The notes under the pieces are model-generated. The model ran no database searches, was not told where the DNA came from, and saw nothing but the letters and a program-made list of their open reading frames with translations. Position numbers and translations under genes: made by a program. Below, one piece after another: positions 41,001-50,128 of a stretch of 53,939 bases of DNA (position 1 is the stretch's first letter; the number at the start of each line of letters is the position of its first letter). Origin of the DNA: JAKALX01 sp964508715 (GTDB lineage: Bacteria; Chloroflexota; Dehalococcoidia; Tepidiformales; Tepidiformaceae). The DNA is taken from assembly GCA_964508715.1 (NCBI GenBank), contig CAZDUX010000020.1:1-53939 (forward strand). The letters are read 5' to 3'.

Positions 41001-41912
41001 GTGCGATTAGAGCAGCTTCTCAATTTCAAGCGTGTTGCAGATGAGCGCAGTTACACGCGTGCGGCAGAGAAGTGTTTTCTGACGCAGCCGGCAATCTATA
41101 ACCAGATTCGGCAGCTCGAGACAGAGTGCCAGGGGAAGCTCTTTTACGTATCCGGGAAAGAGGTATTGCTGACCGCTGAAGGCAAGGCGCTTTACCAGTT
41201 CGCCGAGGATATTGCCCTGGCAAATGACCGATACCTCATGCAACGGCGCAGCCGGGCGGAACGGCGTGCAAACCGTGTACGGATTGGGGCGCTTGCCTAT
41301 TTCGGGATTATCGCGGAGGCGGCCGAACAGTTACGGGCGGAAGATTCGTCGATAACGGTTGACCTGCACAGCTGCCGGCCGGATGAGGCGATCGAGCTGA
41401 TCCGAGCCGAGGAGCTCGATTTCGGGCTCTGTGGGCCTGCCTTCATGACGGATGACCTGGTTTTCGAGCACTGTACGGATTATGACCTGACGCTGGTGGC
41501 TCCGACGGACCACCCACTCGCCGGCCGGGAGATCGATTTCGAGGAGCTGGAACCGTTTCCCGTGGTTGGCTTTTCGGTTGGGAGCGTACGGGTGGCGCTG
41601 GAGCAATGGCTGGCCGCCGACCTCTCACGAAAGGTGCGGTATGCGGCGCAGGGCGACACATCGCTTGCGGTGAAGACGCTATCGGAAGCGATGGGCGTGC
41701 CGGCATTCATGGTGCGGCAGGCGGTTGAGGACGACCTCACACGGGGGAATCTGGCCGAGGTGCGGATCCGGGGCTTCGATGCGTCGTACCCGGTGTATCT
41801 CATCTACCTCGAAGAGTCGGCACTGGGGAGTGCGGCCGCGCGATTCTTACGGGTAGTCCGTGCGATCGGGTGTTCGCGGCGGCACCGCGGCCGCTTTGTA
41901 GTTGCTGAATGA
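41001..41912 (+). CDS. LysR-family transcriptional regulator
   Basis: A 303-residue regulator. The winged helix-turn-helix (1-62) reads LEQLLNFKRVADERSYTRAAEKCFLTQPAIYNQIRQLE, as is standard for LysR, and residues 90-300 form the substrate-binding-like effector domain (RVRIGALAYFGIIAEAAEQL opening). It starts with GTG. Being divergent from the enoyl-CoA hydratase and just upstream of the transporter operon, it is the likely local regulator responding to a substrate or CoA-pathway intermediate. Confidence 0.88.
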   Translation: MRLEQLLNFKRVADERSYTRAAEKCFLTQPAIYNQIRQLETECQGKLFYVSGKEVLLTAEGKALYQFAEDIALANDRYLMQRRSRAERRANRVRIGALAYFGIIAEAAEQLRAEDSSITVDLHSCRPDEAIELIRAEELDFGLCGPAFMTDDLVFEHCTDYDLTLVAPTDHPLAGREIDFEELEPFPVVGFSVGSVRVALEQWLAADLSRKVRYAAQGDTSLAVKTLSEAMGVPAFMVRQAVEDDLTRGNLAEVRIRGFDASYPVYLIYLEESALGSAAARFLRVVRAIGCSRRHRGRFVVAE

Positions 41913-42010
41913 TTTGTTGCTGAACTTGAAGTTCAAGCGGCACCCGATGGTGTGTATTGTCGGGGTGCCTCAGCTCCAACGATGGAGACCGGGCAGGAAG
42001 GACTTCTCGG

Positions 42011-43672
42011 ATGGAGAAGAGTAGTTACTGGAGCCGCCGGCGCCAGGGTAGCGTTTCGCGCCGGCATTTTCTTGGTGGCTCCGCACTGATTGGTGGAGGT
42101 CTTACATCCGCCTTCCTTGTGGGTTGCGGCGGCGATGACGATTCAACCTCGAAGACTGCGAGCCCGGCGGGCTCCGCAACGAAAGGGGCTGCGGCATCAC
42201 CTTCGGCTGCGGCGACGAGTGCGGCAAAGCGTGGGGGCACGCTCACGATGGCCCGGACGACAAATGTCACATTTGCCGACCCACAGCGCACAAGTGGTGG
42301 TTCAGAGGCGGTTTTCAACCGCCTGTATGCGGAGACACTCCTACGCTACGAGGGCGACAAGATTGTTGCCAACCTGGCAGAGAGCTTTGAGCAGCCGGAT
42401 CCGGCGACTGTTACGTTGAAGCTTCGCAAGGACATCAAGTTCTCGGATGGTACGCCATTGAACGCGGAGGCCGTGAAGTATTCGGTGACGCGTGGCCAGG
42501 ATGCGAAACTCAATGCACCGGTCCGGCCGGCACTTTCGCTCATCCAGGCCGTAGAGACGCCGGATGAGTACACGGCAGTCCTCAAGCTCACATCGCCGAA
42601 TGCGATCTTCCTCCCGACTTTCTTACCCTCGAGCTTTGTCATCTCGCCGACGGCTCTCGAGAAGATGGGGCCGGACGAATTCAACAAGAAGCCGGTTTCG
42701 GCAGGCCAGTACACCATCGACAGGATTGTCCAGGATGGTGATTCGATCTTCCTGAAGAATCCTGACTGGCCGATCAAGGCGCCAAATGGCGACCAGCTCC
42801 CTTATCTCGACAAGATCGTCAACCGTATTATCCCGGAGAACGAGACTATCGTTGCGGCACTTCTTTCGGGCGATGTGCAGCTCGTCAACAATGTGCCGCT
42901 CGAGAGTGTCAAGCAGGTGAAGTCTTCGAACATCGCAACCGGGTACGAGGTACCTGCAGGCTATGCTGATTGCGTCGAGTTCATCATCAACAAGCCACCA
43001 ACCGACATCCTGAATCTCCGCAAGGCGATCAACTATGCCATCAATCGCAATGAGCTGAATCAGCAGATTGCGTTTGGGCTGGCGGGGGTTGCCACTGACT
43101 GCCTGACTCCGGATAGCTGGGTCTTCGATCCGTCGCTCCCGCGCTATGAGTATGACCCAAAGAAGGCTGCCGAGGCGCTTGCTGCTGCTGGTTATCCGGA
43201 CGGGATCGACCTCAAGCTTGCGACTTATGCGCAGGCGACGGCAGAGGCGATCCAGCAGCAGCTTGCGAAGGTGAAGATCCGCGTTACCGTCGACAAGCTG
43301 GAGGTTGCTGTCTACCAGGATAAGTTCCGCGTGAAGGGCGAGTATCCGATTGCAACCGCGACGGCAACGGCCGAGAACGGGGAGCTTTACAACTACTTCC
43401 TCACTCGCCTTGGCAGCAAGGGGGCTTATAACCCTGGCCGTCCCCAGAATCCGGATTGGGATGCGCTGATCACGAAAGTCCAGACGACGATGGATCAGAA
43501 GGATCGCAAGAAGCTCTACCAGGACATGCTGAAGAAGGCGTATGACGAATCATACCGTGCATGGACCATCACGACGCCTGTCTACTACGGGCTCTCGAAG
43601 AAGCTCCAGGGCGTGACGATTCTCCAGGAGAAGCGCTACAACCCGGACCTACGGCGCGCCTGGCTCGCCTAA
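42011..43672 (+). CDS. Peptide/nickel-type ABC transporter substrate-binding lipoprotein
   Basis: A 553-residue SBP_bac_5 protein. The signal combines a Tat motif (SRRHFL, 16-21) with a lipobox ending at C39 (FLVGC), so it is folded before export and then lipid-anchored. The mature part shows the family signature (LTMARTTNVTFADPQRTSGG; GDKIVANLAESFEQPDPATVTLKLRKDIKFSDGTPLNAEAVKYS). Such proteins bind peptides, opines, sugars or organic acids. It heads an operon with two permeases; no ATPase gene follows, so ATPases must come from elsewhere. Confidence 0.9.
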   Translation: MEKSSYWSRRRQGSVSRRHFLGGSALIGGGLTSAFLVGCGGDDDSTSKTASPAGSATKGAAASPSAAATSAAKRGGTLTMARTTNVTFADPQRTSGGSEAVFNRLYAETLLRYEGDKIVANLAESFEQPDPATVTLKLRKDIKFSDGTPLNAEAVKYSVTRGQDAKLNAPVRPALSLIQAVETPDEYTAVLKLTSPNAIFLPTFLPSSFVISPTALEKMGPDEFNKKPVSAGQYTIDRIVQDGDSIFLKNPDWPIKAPNGDQLPYLDKIVNRIIPENETIVAALLSGDVQLVNNVPLESVKQVKSSNIATGYEVPAGYADCVEFIINKPPTDILNLRKAINYAINRNELNQQIAFGLAGVATDCLTPDSWVFDPSLPRYEYDPKKAAEALAAAGYPDGIDLKLATYAQATAEAIQQQLAKVKIRVTVDKLEVAVYQDKFRVKGEYPIATATATAENGELYNYFLTRLGSKGAYNPGRPQNPDWDALITKVQTTMDQKDRKKLYQDMLKKAYDESYRAWTITTPVYYGLSKKLQGVTILQEKRYNPDLRRAWLA

Positions 43673-43742
43673 TCATCACCGATGCGGCCGGGGCCTGTAT
43701 CGAGCGCGGGCCCCGGCTGCACAGGGTCGCCGACAGGTTGTT

Positions 43743-44696
43743 ATGACGCGTTATATCTTCAGGTCAGCTCTGCAGTCGGTGGTCGTGGTGATCCTTGTCA
43801 CCATCGTGGTATTCGCCATCATGCGGGGGCTGCCGGGGGACCCCGTGACGGCACTGACCGGGGAGTCGGATAGCGGATACACGGCCGAACAGATGGACCA
43901 GATCCGCGAGAGTCTCGGGCTCAACCGCCCGTTTGCGGTGCAGTATCTTGACTGGGCGTCGGATGCGGTTCGAGGAGATTTCGGCAAATCGGCACGGAAC
44001 CACCTCCCGGTATCCGATGAGATCGAGACCCGGCTGGTGACGTCGATCCAGCTGGCATTCGTTTCACTCATAATCGGCGTCATCCTTGGAATACTGTTTG
44101 GTATTGTTGCTGCCCTTCGACAGGGGTCGGTCATCGATATGGCGGTGACACTGATCGCGATGTCGGGTATCGCAGTACCGGTGTTCGTGTCGGCGATGCT
44201 CCTCATTCTCATCTTCAATGTGAGGCTCCACTGGCTCCCGGTTGGTGGATTCACGAACCTGTGGGATGACCCGGTGAAGGCGATGAAGAGCATGATCCTC
44301 CCGGCGGGTGTGCTCGGGCTGAGTATCGCCGCGCCGATCATGCGTCACACGCGTTCGAGCCTGCTGGAGGTCCTTCGTCTCGATTATGTCCGGACGGCCC
44401 GGGCGAAAGGGCTGCCGAACCGGGCGGTGGTCCTCAACCACGCGCTGCGCAACAGCCTGCTGCCCGTGGTTACCGTCATCGGGCTACGCATGGCAGTGCT
44501 GCTCGAGGGTGCTGTGATCACGGAATCGATGTTCAGCATCCCGGGAATCGGGCGGCTGGCGGTGACTGCGATTTCAACGCGCGATTATCCGATGCTCCAG
44601 GGGGTGGTGGTTGTCTTTGCGATTATCACGGTCGTTGTGAATCTGCTGGTGGACATCCTGTACGCACAGCTCGACCCCACCATCAAGTACGCGTAG
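43743..44696 (+). CDS. Peptide-type ABC transporter permease (DppB/OppB type)
   Basis: A 317-residue permease with six hydrophobic helices, beginning with the long periplasmic loop after helix 1 that is typical of DppB (FAIMRGLPGDPVTAL...). The EAA loop is YVRTARAKGLPNRAVVLNHALRNSL. It pairs with the DppC-type permease that starts 11 bases downstream. Confidence 0.92.
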   Translation: MTRYIFRSALQSVVVVILVTIVVFAIMRGLPGDPVTALTGESDSGYTAEQMDQIRESLGLNRPFAVQYLDWASDAVRGDFGKSARNHLPVSDEIETRLVTSIQLAFVSLIIGVILGILFGIVAALRQGSVIDMAVTLIAMSGIAVPVFVSAMLLILIFNVRLHWLPVGGFTNLWDDPVKAMKSMILPAGVLGLSIAAPIMRHTRSSLLEVLRLDYVRTARAKGLPNRAVVLNHALRNSLLPVVTVIGLRMAVLLEGAVITESMFSIPGIGRLAVTAISTRDYPMLQGVVVVFAIITVVVNLLVDILYAQLDPTIKYA

Positions 44697-44707
44697 CGAG
44701 GACGGGA

Positions 44708-45604
44708 ATGAATGGAGATATTGCCCGGCAACCGTCGCTCACTATGCGGTGGGGCGGCAGCCGGAAGCGTCTGAGTAACTCGTGGTACCTCTGCCGGCAG
44801 CACCCTCTGGCGGCGGTGGCGGCAGCGATTCTCCTGATCATCGTTTTGCTGGCAATCTTCGCCCCGCTGGTGGCGCCATATGGCCCGACGGAGGCGGACG
44901 GGCTGGCCTCGCTCAATGAACCATCGCGGGCGCACCTCTTCGGTACGGATCGATTCGGCAGGGACGTGTTCAGCAGGGTGATTTACGGGTCTCGGATATC
45001 GCTGGGTGTGGGCGTGGCTGCGGTGTTCTTCGCCGGCCTTGCAGGCATTCCAATCGGGCTGGTTGGTGGCTATTTCGGGGGCATGACAGATGCCATCCTG
45101 ATGCGTGCGACGGACACGTTCATGGCGATTCCGGGGCTCCTGCTGGCACTGGCCCTGGTACTCGTGCTCGAACCGTCATTCCTGACTGTGGCGCTGGCAC
45201 TTGGGATTAGTGCCTTTCCAGGGTATGCGCGAGTCATGCGGAGCCGCGTGCTCTCCCTCCGGTCCGCGGATTTCGTCATGGCTGCGCGTGCCCTGGGCGC
45301 CGGGCATGTTCGGATCATGCTCCGTCACATTCTGCCGAATGCGATGGCGCCGATGATCGTGGTGGCGTCGCTCAGCATGGGTGGCGCCGTGCTGGCCGAG
45401 GCGGGACTCAGCTTTCTCGGGGTTGGTATACGCCCGCCGACACCAACATGGGGCGGGATGTTGAAGGATTCGTTTGCGCTTATCTACCAAACGCCGTGGC
45501 TCATGGCCTTTCCGGCCTGTGCCATCTTCATTCTCATCCTCGCGCTCAACGTACTGGGCGACGGATTGCGCGACATTCTCGATCCACGACAACGCCGGGC
45601 GTGA
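44708..45604 (+). CDS. Peptide-type ABC transporter permease (DppC/OppC type)
   Basis: A 298-residue permease with six helices. The N-terminal LASLNEPSRAHLFGTDRFGRDVFSRVIYG signature is diagnostic of DppC, and the EAA loop FVMAARALGAGHVRIMLRHILPNAM is intact. Forms the heterodimeric channel with the preceding gene product. The CoA-transferase pair follows 28 bases later on the same strand, so transport and CoA activation are probably co-transcribed. Confidence 0.92.
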   Translation: MNGDIARQPSLTMRWGGSRKRLSNSWYLCRQHPLAAVAAAILLIIVLLAIFAPLVAPYGPTEADGLASLNEPSRAHLFGTDRFGRDVFSRVIYGSRISLGVGVAAVFFAGLAGIPIGLVGGYFGGMTDAILMRATDTFMAIPGLLLALALVLVLEPSFLTVALALGISAFPGYARVMRSRVLSLRSADFVMAARALGAGHVRIMLRHILPNAMAPMIVVASLSMGGAVLAEAGLSFLGVGIRPPTPTWGGMLKDSFALIYQTPWLMAFPACAIFILILALNVLGDGLRDILDPRQRRA

Positions 45605-45632
45605 CCGGTGTGAACAACGGGAGTAGTTGAAA

Positions 45633-46736
45633 GTGCCGATGTCGTTTCTCAAGGGCCTGCGGGCCATCGAAGTGAGCAGCACTCCACGCGCAGGATTCTG
45701 CGGGAAGATGCTGGCGGACGCGGGAGCCGAGGTGATCAAGCTCAGCCTACCCGGGGCCGAGAATGAGGGCTCCTTCTCGGCATGGCTCGACCGTGGCAAG
45801 TCGAGCGTGGTGATCGACTGGCACACGGATGAAGGCAGGAGGCTCCTCGGGGAGTTGTTGGGGGCTATTGATGTGCTCGTCTCGGATGTGGAGTGTGAGG
45901 GGCAATCGCGGGAGCTGGCTGAAATAGCGGCTGCTGCGCCGCGGCTCATCCATGCATCGACAAGCGACCTCGGGCACACGGGGCCATTTGCCGGCCGCCC
46001 CTCCACGGACCTGATTGTCTCGGCACTTTCGGGGATGTGTTACACGAACGGGAAGGCGGGGGAATCGCCGCTCCGAGAGCCTGGTGACCAGACCGCAGTG
46101 GCGGCGGGGATTGCTGCCTATCTTGGCGTGCTGGCCGCGCTCATCAACCGTGAGAAGGACAGCGGCGGCCAGCGGGTTGAGGTCTCGGCACTGGAGACGA
46201 TGGTGAACATCCTGAGTCCATCGATCCTGCAGTGCTCCTACCAGAACGGTGCACCGTACCGGCGGCCCCCAAGCCCGGGAATGGTGTTTGACTGTGCCGA
46301 TGGGCAGATCAGCATCATGGTGTATGCGCAGCGGACGTGGGATACGCTCGTGGCGCTGTGGGGGCTGGAGTTCAGCCCGGAGGACGCGGCGATATTCGCG
46401 GAGGAGCAGGGGAGAAACCGGCATCTCGCCAAGATTCACGCTGCGCTCGCACCCATCCTGAGCACGAAGACCCGGCAGGAGATCTTCGAGGAACTCTGTT
46501 CGGCGCGGGTCATCTGCGGAATGGTGATGGAGCCCCGTGAGTTGCCGACCGACCCGCACCTTGCCGCGAGGGAGAGCTTCGACAGCCTGGCAGGAGATAC
46601 GAGAGGGCGGCGCTTCCCCGGGCCAAGCTTCCGGGTGAAGGGGGAGCGGCCGGGCGCAGACCGTGCGTTGCCGACGCTCGGGGCGCAAACGGCGGAGACG
46701 CTCAAGCTGATTGCCACGCGCGAGGTGGCGCTGTGA
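45633..46736 (+). CDS. Class III CoA-transferase, first of tandem pair A
   Basis: A 367-residue family III protein with a shortened C-terminal region compared with the usual 400 or so. The N-terminal GLRAIEVSSTPRAGFCGKML and ADAGAEVIK blocks fit the family; the catalytic Asp candidate is D152 (PGDQTA). Start taken at GTG 45633 with GGGAG nine bases upstream; TTG 45627 and ATG 45639 are alternatives. It overlaps the next CoA-transferase gene by four bases, suggesting a heteromeric enzyme. Confidence 0.85.
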   Translation: MPMSFLKGLRAIEVSSTPRAGFCGKMLADAGAEVIKLSLPGAENEGSFSAWLDRGKSSVVIDWHTDEGRRLLGELLGAIDVLVSDVECEGQSRELAEIAAAAPRLIHASTSDLGHTGPFAGRPSTDLIVSALSGMCYTNGKAGESPLREPGDQTAVAAGIAAYLGVLAALINREKDSGGQRVEVSALETMVNILSPSILQCSYQNGAPYRRPPSPGMVFDCADGQISIMVYAQRTWDTLVALWGLEFSPEDAAIFAEEQGRNRHLAKIHAALAPILSTKTRQEIFEELCSARVICGMVMEPRELPTDPHLAARESFDSLAGDTRGRRFPGPSFRVKGERPGADRALPTLGAQTAETLKLIATREVAL

Positions 46737-47986
46737 GCCGGACACCTCTCGAACACGTCCGCATCGTTGACCTCACTGGAGCGTGGGCCGGCTCCTACGC
46801 ACTCCAGTTGCTTGGTGACCTCGGGGCCGAGGTCATCAAGGTGGAGGCCCGTTCACGTCCTGACGGCTGGAGGGGCGGATTCGACACGACTCGGGGGCTT
46901 TCGATCTATCCGAGCGACGGGCCAGGTGAGCGCCCATATAACCGGTCGCACCTGTTCAACAGCGTCAACCGGAACAAGTGGGGGATTACCCTCGACCTCA
47001 ATTCAACGGAGGGCCGGGAGTTGTTTCTCGGCCTCGCGAAGACGGCGGACGTCGTGACAGAAAACTTCACGCCGCGGGTGCTGGGGAATCTGAAGATCGG
47101 TTACGACGTCCTCAAAGAGCTCAACCCCGGGATCATCCTGCTGTCGATGCCTGCATTCGGGCTCTCGGGAAGGTATCGTGATTTCCCCGGGATCGGCGGC
47201 ACAATCGAGCCGATGTCGTCGAACTCATGGCTGCTTGGCGAACCGGGAGGCCGGCCGCAGGTCTCGGGAGTGATGTATCCGGATCCGGTTGCAGGTTTGA
47301 ACGGGGCAGCCGCGGTGCTGAGTGCTCTCTACCGGCGGGAGAAGACGGGGCAGGGCTGCCATATCGAGGTTTCGCAGCAGGAATCGATGATCGCGATGCT
47401 CGGTGAGTTCTTCGAAAGCGATGACCTGGAGACGCTGGGCCGCATTGGGAACCGGGACCTGAAGCTCGTGCCGAACGGTATCTTCCGTTGCAAGGGGAAC
47501 GATGAGTGGGTCGCCATCAGTGTCCGGAACGAATCGGACTGGGAGCGGCTTGCGGGCTGCCTGGGTGTCGATGCGCTGCTTTCGCCACATCTTGCGGCGG
47601 TGGAAGAGCGGAGAGCGATCGAGGATGAGATCGAGCAGGCGATCGGTGCCTGGACCGAGTGCCGCGAGGCATTGGATGTGGAAGCCGAGCTGAACGCCCT
47701 CGGTGTACCCGCGGCGCGCGTGCGAAGTATCGCTGACGTCGTGGCCTGCCCTGAACTCAACGAGACGGGGTACTTCCAGGTGACCGGCCAGCCGGAGGGG
47801 ATCGCACCTGCCCCGATGCCGGGGATTATCGCGCGGCTCAGCAGGACGCCGGGGACGATCCGGATGGGACCGGTTCGCCACGGTGAACACAGCCATGAGG
47901 TGCTCCGGCGTATCCTCGGCATCGACGATGAGCGTCTCATGGAGCTGGATGCACGGGGGATCATCGGATCGGGGCCGCCAGCATGA
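46733..47986 (+). CDS. Class III CoA-transferase, second of tandem pair A
   Basis: A 417-residue family III CoA-transferase with N-terminal VRIVDLTGAWAGSYALQLLG and the loop SVNRNKWGITLDL; catalytic Asp candidate D184 in MYPDPVAGLN. GTG start within the stop of the previous gene (GTGA). Tandem class III genes occur in BbsEF- and Smt-type systems, where two different subunits form the active enzyme; the substrate here is unknown. Confidence 0.88.
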   Translation: MSRTPLEHVRIVDLTGAWAGSYALQLLGDLGAEVIKVEARSRPDGWRGGFDTTRGLSIYPSDGPGERPYNRSHLFNSVNRNKWGITLDLNSTEGRELFLGLAKTADVVTENFTPRVLGNLKIGYDVLKELNPGIILLSMPAFGLSGRYRDFPGIGGTIEPMSSNSWLLGEPGGRPQVSGVMYPDPVAGLNGAAAVLSALYRREKTGQGCHIEVSQQESMIAMLGEFFESDDLETLGRIGNRDLKLVPNGIFRCKGNDEWVAISVRNESDWERLAGCLGVDALLSPHLAAVEERRAIEDEIEQAIGAWTECREALDVEAELNALGVPAARVRSIADVVACPELNETGYFQVTGQPEGIAPAPMPGIIARLSRTPGTIRMGPVRHGEHSHEVLRRILGIDDERLMELDARGIIGSGPPA

Positions 47987-48011
47987 CCAGATACCGGAAG
48001 GGGAGATAGGC

Positions 48012-48830
48012 ATGGAATACCGCGATATCGTTTTCGAGCCCGGCGAGGTGGCCAGGGTAATCCTCAACCGTCCGAGGTATCACAACTCGCAGCCGCCACG
48101 GATGGTCGAGGAGATGGATGATGCGTTTGAGCGGGCGGTACGGGCGCCGGAGACACGCGTCGTCGTCCTCTCGGGGGCAGGCCCGAGCTTTTCAGCGGGA
48201 CATGACCTTGGAACAGCCGAGGCAGCGGCGGACTGGGTCGAACGGGGCGCCACCGACGACTCGGAGTCGAAGTACCGGCGATGGCGGGCATACTGGTATG
48301 AGGCGTCGATGCGCTGGCGGAACCTGCCGATCCCGACGATTGCCATGGTGCACGGGTATTGCATCTACGGTGGCTGGATTTTCGCTTCATCGATGGACTT
48401 CATCTTCGCCGCGGACAACGCGCTCTTCCTCCCGTCGCACACGCAATACTTCACTGCGCCGTGGGACCTGGGAGTACGGCGGGCGAAGGAGATCCTCTAC
48501 GAGAACCGCTTCATCACTGCTCGCGAGGCGTACGAGTATGGCTTCGTCAACCGGATTTACGCGCCGGAGGACCTGGAGCGTGAGACGCTGGCGTATGCAC
48601 AACGGGTGGCGGAGAACCCCCGCTTCGGGTTGCAACAGGTGAAGTTCTCGGTGAACAACTGCCAGGATGTCCAGGGCTTCACGGCGTACTCCGACTCGGC
48701 CTACCAGACGTACTTCCTGAAGTACCTGACCTATGACGACCCGCTGCGAGGGCCCGATGGCGAGCGGCGGGCGAGGGGTGTGGCGCAGGCGAAGGAGTTG
48801 CTCAAGCGGGGTATTCCTCCTCGCGACTGA
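48012..48830 (+). CDS. Crotonase-superfamily enzyme
   Basis: A 272-residue crotonase-fold protein with oxyanion-hole segments FSAGHDLG and HGYCIYGGW. The region where enoyl-CoA hydratases carry their second catalytic Glu reads FTAPWDLGVRRAKEI, with no Glu at that place, so hydration may be replaced by another CoA-ester reaction (isomerase, hydrolase, ring cleavage or decarboxylation). GGGGAGATAGGC precedes the ATG, 25 bases after CoA-transferase pair A. Confidence 0.82.
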   Translation: MEYRDIVFEPGEVARVILNRPRYHNSQPPRMVEEMDDAFERAVRAPETRVVVLSGAGPSFSAGHDLGTAEAAADWVERGATDDSESKYRRWRAYWYEASMRWRNLPIPTIAMVHGYCIYGGWIFASSMDFIFAADNALFLPSHTQYFTAPWDLGVRRAKEILYENRFITAREAYEYGFVNRIYAPEDLERETLAYAQRVAENPRFGLQQVKFSVNNCQDVQGFTAYSDSAYQTYFLKYLTYDDPLRGPDGERRARGVAQAKELLKRGIPPRD

Positions 48831-48894
48831 GTGACCGGGTTCGATCACGAGACGGGCCAATGTGCCAGGCAAGAATTCTGTACCGAGGTATGTC

Positions 48895-50106
48895 ATGCGA
48901 GAGGCGGTTATCTGTTCTCCGGTCCGGACTCCGGTTGGCCGGTTTGGCGGGATGTTGCGCGATGTCAGCGTCGAGAAGCTGGGGTCGCTGGTCATCGAGG
49001 CAGTCGTTGGGCGCAGCGGGATCGACGTCAACGCTATCGATGAGTGCGTGATGGGGCAGTCGTACCCAAATGCGGAGGCTCCGGCTACCGGCCGATTCCT
49101 TGCACTGGCAGCAGGCCTGCCAGTGGAGGTAACCGGAATCCAGGTGGACCGCCGTTGCGGATCGGGGTTGCAAGCGATCTGCACGGCTGCGATGGAGGTA
49201 CAGACCGGTGTTGCCGACGTGGTCATCGCCGGGGGAGTGGAGAGCATGAGCCAGGTGGAGTTCTACTCCTCTGCGATGCGGTGGGGGCCGAACCGCGGCG
49301 GTGTCCAACTCATCGACCGGCTGGACCGCGGGCGGGTGACAACAGGAAGCTCCCGCTACATCGTAGAAGGGGGGATGATCGAGACAGCAGAGAACCTGCG
49401 GCGAGAGTACCGGATCTCGCGCGAGGAGCAGGATGCGTACGCCCTCCGATCGCACCAGCGCGCTATCGCTGCGATGGATTCAGGCCGGTTCGAGAAGGAG
49501 CTGGTGGGTGTACCGGTAACGGACCGCAAAGGGAATACGGTCGTCCACTCCCAGGACGAGCATCCGCGGCGCGAGACGACACTGGAGGCGCTCGCCGCAC
49601 TTCGGCCGGTACGAGCAAAGGTTGACCCGGAGTCGACAGTAACAGCCGGCAATGCCAGCGGGGAGAACGACGGGGCGGCCGCGTGCATCGTGACAACGAA
49701 CGAACGGGCAGAGGAGCTGGGATTGCGGCCGATGGCGAAGTTGCGGTCGTGGGCAGTAGCCGGTGTGCACCCGGCGGTGATGGGAATCGGGCCCGTTGGT
49801 GCGAGCAAGAAGGCGCTGGACCGCGCCGGTCTCTCGCTTGCCGACATGGGGTTGATAGAGCTCAATGAGGCGTTTTCGGCCCAGGTGCTGGCCTGCACAC
49901 GCGAATGGGGGTTCCAGGAGCAGGACTTCGACCGGCTGAATGTGAACGGGTCGGGGATTTCGCTGGGCCACCCGATTGCTGCAACAGGTGCGCGGATTCT
50001 CGCGACGCTGCTTCACGAGATGGAGCGACGAGGCGTGGAGTTCGGCCTGGAGACCATGTGCATCGGTGGTGGACAGGGGATAGCAGCGGTTTTCCAGGCC
50101 TGTTAG
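48895..50106 (+). CDS. Acetyl-CoA C-acyltransferase (thiolase)
   Basis: A 403-residue degradative-type thiolase: nucleophilic Cys in DRRCGSGLQA, His in NGSGISLGHPIAATGAR, and second Cys in CIGGGQG. It cleaves 3-ketoacyl-CoA with CoA to acetyl-CoA and a shortened acyl-CoA, or condenses the reverse. GAGGT lies just before the ATG at 48895. It follows the crotonase gene by 64 bases and completes a beta-oxidation-like set with the CoA-transferases. Confidence 0.93.
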   Translation: MREAVICSPVRTPVGRFGGMLRDVSVEKLGSLVIEAVVGRSGIDVNAIDECVMGQSYPNAEAPATGRFLALAAGLPVEVTGIQVDRRCGSGLQAICTAAMEVQTGVADVVIAGGVESMSQVEFYSSAMRWGPNRGGVQLIDRLDRGRVTTGSSRYIVEGGMIETAENLRREYRISREEQDAYALRSHQRAIAAMDSGRFEKELVGVPVTDRKGNTVVHSQDEHPRRETTLEALAALRPVRAKVDPESTVTAGNASGENDGAAACIVTTNERAEELGLRPMAKLRSWAVAGVHPAVMGIGPVGASKKALDRAGLSLADMGLIELNEAFSAQVLACTREWGFQEQDFDRLNVNGSGISLGHPIAATGARILATLLHEMERRGVEFGLETMCIGGGQGIAAVFQAC

Positions 50107-50128
50107 AGCGGGAGGGGGCCGGAACCGC

